From Nitrospirota bacterium (lineage in GTDB: Bacteria; Nitrospirota; UBA9217): a stretch of DNA of 8,229 nucleotides. How positions within the stretch are numbered: the first letter of the stretch is position 1; the number at the start of each line of letters is the position of its first letter. The stretch covers positions 1 to 8,229 of the forward strand of contig JAAXXJ010000122.1 in assembly GCA_013334545.1 (NCBI GenBank), read 5' to 3'. Made by a program: the position numbers and the translations under genes. The notes beneath the pieces were generated by a model that saw only the letters and a program-made list of their open reading frames with translations, was not told the DNA's origin and searched no databases. Of the stretch, positions 5,814-8,229 are shown piece after piece.

Positions 5814-7400
5814 CAGGGAGATGTCCATTCCCTTGTCGACCGAGTAGATGGGATAGATCCGGAAGTCCTGGACCCGGGGCTGCACGACGAAAAAATCCGA
5901 GCGATGCCACATGAAGACCCAGGGCGCCTCCTGAACGATGCGTTCGTTTGCCTGCCGGTACAGCCGGTAACGGTCCCGTTCGTCAACGGTCGACTGGGCC
6001 TCTTCGATCAGGCGGTCAACGGCCCGGTCGACGAACCATGTCCTGTTGCCGGCCGGCCCCCTGTTCGCAGAATGGAACATAGGGTAGAAGAAGTTCTCCG
6101 GGTCCGGGTAGTCGGCCCACCAGGAAAGCCAGAACGCATCGGCTTCTCCCCTGTTCAGCGCTTCCTTGTAGGCGCTCCAGTCCAGTTGCACGATGTCCGC
6201 CTTGAGGCCCGCACGGGACAGATACTGCTGGATGACCTCCAGAAGGTCGAGGACCTCCGCTTCGGCAGAGATGAAGACCCTGATCCGTTTTCCCTCCAGC
6301 CCCGCTTCGCGCACCCGTTGTTTCGCTTCTTCAGGATCATAGCGGTAACCGCCGGTGTCCTTCGGCCCCAGGCCGAACTTCCACAGGGGCGGCGGGACCG
6401 GGCCCACGGCGAGCACGCCCCGATTCTCGTAGACCGTCTCGAGGATGCGTTTCCGGTCGATGGCCATATTCACGGCTTGCCGGACCTTCACGTCGTTGAA
6501 GGGCGGACGGCTGCAATTGAAGCCCAGGTAATAGCAGTTGAGCCCCGGTTTCCCGAAGATCCGGCCGCGCCACTTCGGGTCCGTGGTATAGCGCCGGTAT
6601 TCGGACGCCGGGATGAGGAGCGCATCAAGCCCGCCGGTCTCGAACTCCATGACGGCAGTGAGGTCTTCTGGGATGACCCGGTAGATGATCCCCTCCAGTC
6701 GGGGGCGGCCCCCGAAATAGTCGCTCCGGGCGGCGAGGGCGAGGCTCTGGCCGTGCTTCCATTCCGTCAGGGTATAGGGACCGCTTCCCGAAGGATGGCT
6801 CCCGAAGTCAGCGCCGAGCCGGGCGACCTCTTCGCGGGGAACGACATACGCCGTGGACATGCCGAGAAGGGAGAGGAAGGGGCCAAAGGGCCGCTCCAGG
6901 GTGAGGGAAAGCGTATGGTCGTCGATGACGCGGATGCCTGCGGCGTGTGAAGCCCGTCCCGCGATGACGTCCCTCGCGCCCTCGATGCGGTCCAATACCC
7001 AGGTAACGGGCGCTTTGGTCCTCGGGTCGAGAACGCGTTCGAAGGAAAATTGAACATCGCGCGCCGTCACCTCACGGCCGTTGCTGAAGGTGAATCCTCG
7101 CCGGAGCGTGAAGGTATAAGTGCGATGGTCGTTCGAGACCTTCCAGGACCCGGCAATGTCAGGAACGATCTCGAGCCGTTCGTTGAACCGGACCAGGCCG
7201 TTGAAGAGCTTCGCGGCGATCAGCCCGCCGGTGACGTCGGTGATGAGCGCGGGATCGAGGGTGGTGGGGTTTGCAGAGAGCCGGAGATAAAGAATGCCCG
7301 GAAGCCTGCTGCCGGAACGGTCGCAGCCGGGAAGGCACGAGAGCACGAGTATGCCGATGATAATGACCAGCTGCGTGCGACGCCATTGACGGATGGTCAT
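5805..7400 (-). CDS. Family 5 (OppA/DppA-type) peptide-binding lipoprotein
   Basis: This is an extracytoplasmic substrate-binding protein of the SBP_bac_5 family, which delivers oligopeptides or similar ligands to an ABC importer. The 531-residue sequence has a basic N-terminus, a hydrophobic stretch (11-21) and candidate lipid-attachment cysteines at Cys22 (VLSC) and Cys26 (LPGC). Family features: NPTTLDPALITD (44-55), VPDIAGSWKVSNDHRTYTF (79-97), HPSGSGPY (202-209), FNDVKVRQAVNMAIDR (301-316) and WLSWWADYPDPENFFYP (424-440). It is full length. The ATG at 7400 is the first possible start, because an in-frame TAG (7410-7412) lies just upstream. The nearest ribosome site, AAGGAG, is inside the end of the preceding gene and 13 bases away, longer than usual. 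The upstream hydrolase stop is 9 bases from this start, so the two genes are an operon. No permease or ATPase subunits are present. Confidence 0.93.
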   Translation of the reverse strand: MTIRQWRRTQLVIIIGILVLSCLPGCDRSGSRLPGILYLRLSANPTTLDPALITDVTGGLIAAKLFNGLVRFNERLEIVPDIAGSWKVSNDHRTYTFTLRRGFTFSNGREVTARDVQFSFERVLDPRTKAPVTWVLDRIEGARDVIAGRASHAAGIRVIDDHTLSLTLERPFGPFLSLLGMSTAYVVPREEVARLGADFGSHPSGSGPYTLTEWKHGQSLALAARSDYFGGRPRLEGIIYRVIPEDLTAVMEFETGGLDALLIPASEYRRYTTDPKWRGRIFGKPGLNCYYLGFNCSRPPFNDVKVRQAVNMAIDRKRILETVYENRGVLAVGPVPPPLWKFGLGPKDTGGYRYDPEEAKQRVREAGLEGKRIRVFISAEAEVLDLLEVIQQYLSRAGLKADIVQLDWSAYKEALNRGEADAFWLSWWADYPDPENFFYPMFHSANRGPAGNRTWFVDRAVDRLIEEAQSTVDERDRYRLYRQANERIVQEAPWVFMWHRSDFFVVQPRVQDFRIYPIYSVDKGMDISLKQ

Positions 7401-7409
7401 CGGTCGGTG

Positions 7410-7973
7410 CTATCTCCTTGATGCATGGATGAGGGACTCGAAGAGCAGCTGCGATGGACCGTCCGTCAGGGTCTTCTCGGGGTGCCATTGCACGGCGACC
7501 AGGTAGTTCTTGCCCCGCGATTCGAGTGCCTCGAAGACGCCGTCCGGGGAGACTGCGGCGAGCCTGAGGCCCTTGCCGGGGTTCTTGATGCTCTGGTGAT
7601 GGGCGCTCCGGACGCGAATACTGCAGTCGCCGGTCGCGCAATTGTCCATGATCCTGCAGAGCCTCGTGCCCTCGAAGATGGTGATCTGATGGAACACCTT
7701 CTCGCCGGCCTTCGCAGCGCCGTGCCTGATGGCCTTCGGGACCTGGAGCGCGATGTCCTGGTAGAGCGTTCCGCCGAGCGCCACGTTCACGAGCTGGGCG
7801 CCGTAGCAGACGGCGAGCACCGGTTTCCCTGCTTTCACCGCGGCCTTGAAGAGATCGATCTCGAACTTCACGCGGTTGTCCGTTGTCAGCGTGAGCTTCG
7901 CACCGGCGAGCCGCCTCTCATGGTAAAACCGGGGATGGATATCATCGCCGCCGGTGAACAGAAAACCATCGAG
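7410..7973 (-). CDS. Peptidase C26 / class I glutamine amidotransferase-like hydrolase (PuuD-like), 5' truncated at a junction
   Basis: This is a cytoplasmic hydrolase of the gamma-glutamyl-gamma-aminobutyrate hydrolase family, which cleaves gamma-glutamyl amide bonds. Reading upstream of the first internal start codon (GTG at 7871) the frame still shows family sequence, LDGFLFTGGDDIHPRFY, from about 7973. The true start is therefore earlier and lost. The nucleophile elbow is VLAVCYGAQ (Cys codon 7806-7808); next come GGTLYQDI and SAHHQSIKN, and the His-Glu pair of the triad lies in AVQWHPEKT. About 188 residues remain of a usual 230-250. Upstream of the LDG motif the frame continues for only about 20 non-family residues, without a start, to an in-frame TAA near 8030. 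It sits directly upstream of the peptide-binding lipoprotein gene, suggesting linked uptake and breakdown of gamma-glutamyl or related compounds, but the substrate is not determined. Confidence 0.85.
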   Translation of the reverse strand, partial: LDGFLFTGGDDIHPRFYHERRLAGAKLTLTTDNRVKFEIDLFKAAVKAGKPVLAVCYGAQLVNVALGGTLYQDIALQVPKAIRHGAAKAGEKVFHQITIFEGTRLCRIMDNCATGDCSIRVRSAHHQSIKNPGKGLRLAAVSPDGVFEALESRGKNYLVAVQWHPEKTLTDGPSQLLFESLIHASRR

Positions 7974-7982
7974 CTGCCAGAG
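7968..7982. other. Second junction between unrelated truncated genes
   Basis: To the left the - strand encodes the C26 hydrolase up to its LDG motif (Asp codon 7968-7970). To the right the + strand encodes the end of another gene coupled to an ABC exporter. The switch happens within roughly 15 bases. The hydrolase loses its N-terminal ~50 residues. No terminal repeats or target duplication are visible. Confidence 0.65.
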
Positions 7983-8036
7983 CCAATGGTGGTGGATAGA
8001 GCGGAAGTCGAGTTTGAGATCAATCCAAAATTATGA
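7974..8036 (+). CDS. 3' end of an unidentified gene upstream of the ABC exporter
   Basis: The + strand frame ending in TGA at 8034-8036 reads ELPEPMVVDRAEVEFEINPKL over its last codons. Its stop overlaps the ABC exporter start as ATGA, a typical sign of translational coupling, which supports a real gene end. Further left the same frame is only antisense of the C26 hydrolase, so just about 20 residues are genuine. The family cannot be recognised from so little. Confidence 0.4.
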   Translation: MPEPMVVDRAEVEFEINPKL

Positions 8037-8229
8037 AGTCTCTCCTTCGTTTAGGCGTCTTTTTACGCCCTTACATCTTACAAATATCCCTTTCCCTGGC
8101 TCTGTTGTTGATCCTTACCGGAGTGGGCCTGGTGATCCCCACCATCATCCGGGCGGTGATTGATATTGGAATTACCAAAGGTGAAGCGCGCTTCATGATG
8201 AATATGGCATTGTTGGTCCTGGCAGTGGG
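8033..8229 (+). CDS. ABC exporter (MsbA-like, transmembrane type 1 domain), N-terminal part, runs off the window
   Basis: The ATG at 8033 opens a frame that is intact to the window edge (65 codons). It reads a short basic start (MKSLLRLGVFLRPYIL), a hydrophobic helix (ISLSLALLLILTGVGLVIP), then TIIRAVIDIGITKGEARFM and the beginning of a second helix. The LRPY...P-x-x-I-R-x-x-I-D-x-G-I pattern is characteristic of the first membrane segments of type 1 ABC exporters with a fused ATPase, which move lipids, peptides or drugs out of the cytoplasm. No ATPase motifs are within the window, so substrate and full architecture are unknown. The start overlaps the preceding stop codon (ATGA) and lacks a strong ribosome site, consistent with coupled translation. 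Confidence 0.7.
   Translation, partial: MKSLLRLGVFLRPYILQISLSLALLLILTGVGLVIPTIIRAVIDIGITKGEARFMMNMALLVLAV

Noticed and set aside
5784..6950. 388-codon + strand frame opposite the peptide-binding lipoprotein
   Set aside because: The lipoprotein on the - strand has full-length family motifs; this frame is its reverse complement and has no family features.
7425..7967. + strand frame leading into the stop at 8036
   Set aside because: Up to about 7970 it is antisense of the C26 hydrolase; only the last ~20 codons may be genuine.
1..8229. CRISPR array, tRNA or rRNA gene, insertion sequence, toxin-antitoxin or phage genes
   Set aside because: No regularly spaced direct repeats, cloverleaf sequence, transposase or integrase motifs, or small overlapping toxin/antitoxin pair were seen on either strand.

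Overview
The window reads as environmental, Gram-negative bacterial DNA. The core resembles Nitrospirota or Desulfobacterota: it has a System II (ResB/CcsA) cytochrome c maturation pair, G+C-rich coding, strong GGAGG ribosome binding sites and a REP-like intergenic repeat. The lineage is an inference from gene content, not from a marker gene.

Layout, left to right. (1) 1 to about 1037: an A+T-richer leader, then a Bug/TctC-type periplasmic solute-binding protein on the + strand whose last third is missing. (2) Between about 1038 and 1083 the sequence switches abruptly into a KefB-type cation:proton antiporter on the - strand. Only its first ~289 residues are present, so the two genes are joined tail to tail, each broken. 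(3) 1950-2141: a divergent intergenic region with a TTGACA-containing promoter and two GTGCAC palindromes 52 bp apart. (4) 2142-4921: a resB-ccsA operon for haem delivery and attachment to periplasmic c-type cytochromes, closed by a clean hairpin-plus-T terminator. The CcsA protein appears to carry about 130 extra residues with four predicted membrane segments. (5) 4986-5280: an intergenic region with two related inverted repeats (REP-like) and an extended -10 promoter. (6) 5281-5664: a small protein made of two tandem DUF1059-like C-C-H-H units, followed by a hairpin terminator. (7) 7973 down to 5805, - strand: a class I glutamine amidotransferase-like (peptidase C26) hydrolase lacking its N-terminus, then a family 5 oligopeptide-binding lipoprotein, in operon order. 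(8) Near 7970-7982 a second abrupt switch leads into the tail of an unidentified + strand gene, overlapped (ATGA) by the start of an ABC exporter that runs off the window.

The most important structural observation is that the ~6.9 kb core is bounded on both sides by genes cut in mid-domain and joined to unrelated cut genes. No transposase, integrase, terminal repeat or target duplication is visible at either edge. This favours a chimeric assembly or cloning junction over a mobile element, though a real rearrangement cannot be excluded from sequence alone. Within the core, the genes with clear joint function are resB-ccsA (cytochrome c assembly) and the C26 hydrolase plus peptide-binding lipoprotein (probable peptide or gamma-glutamyl compound use). 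I see no convincing new multi-gene defence or mobile system.
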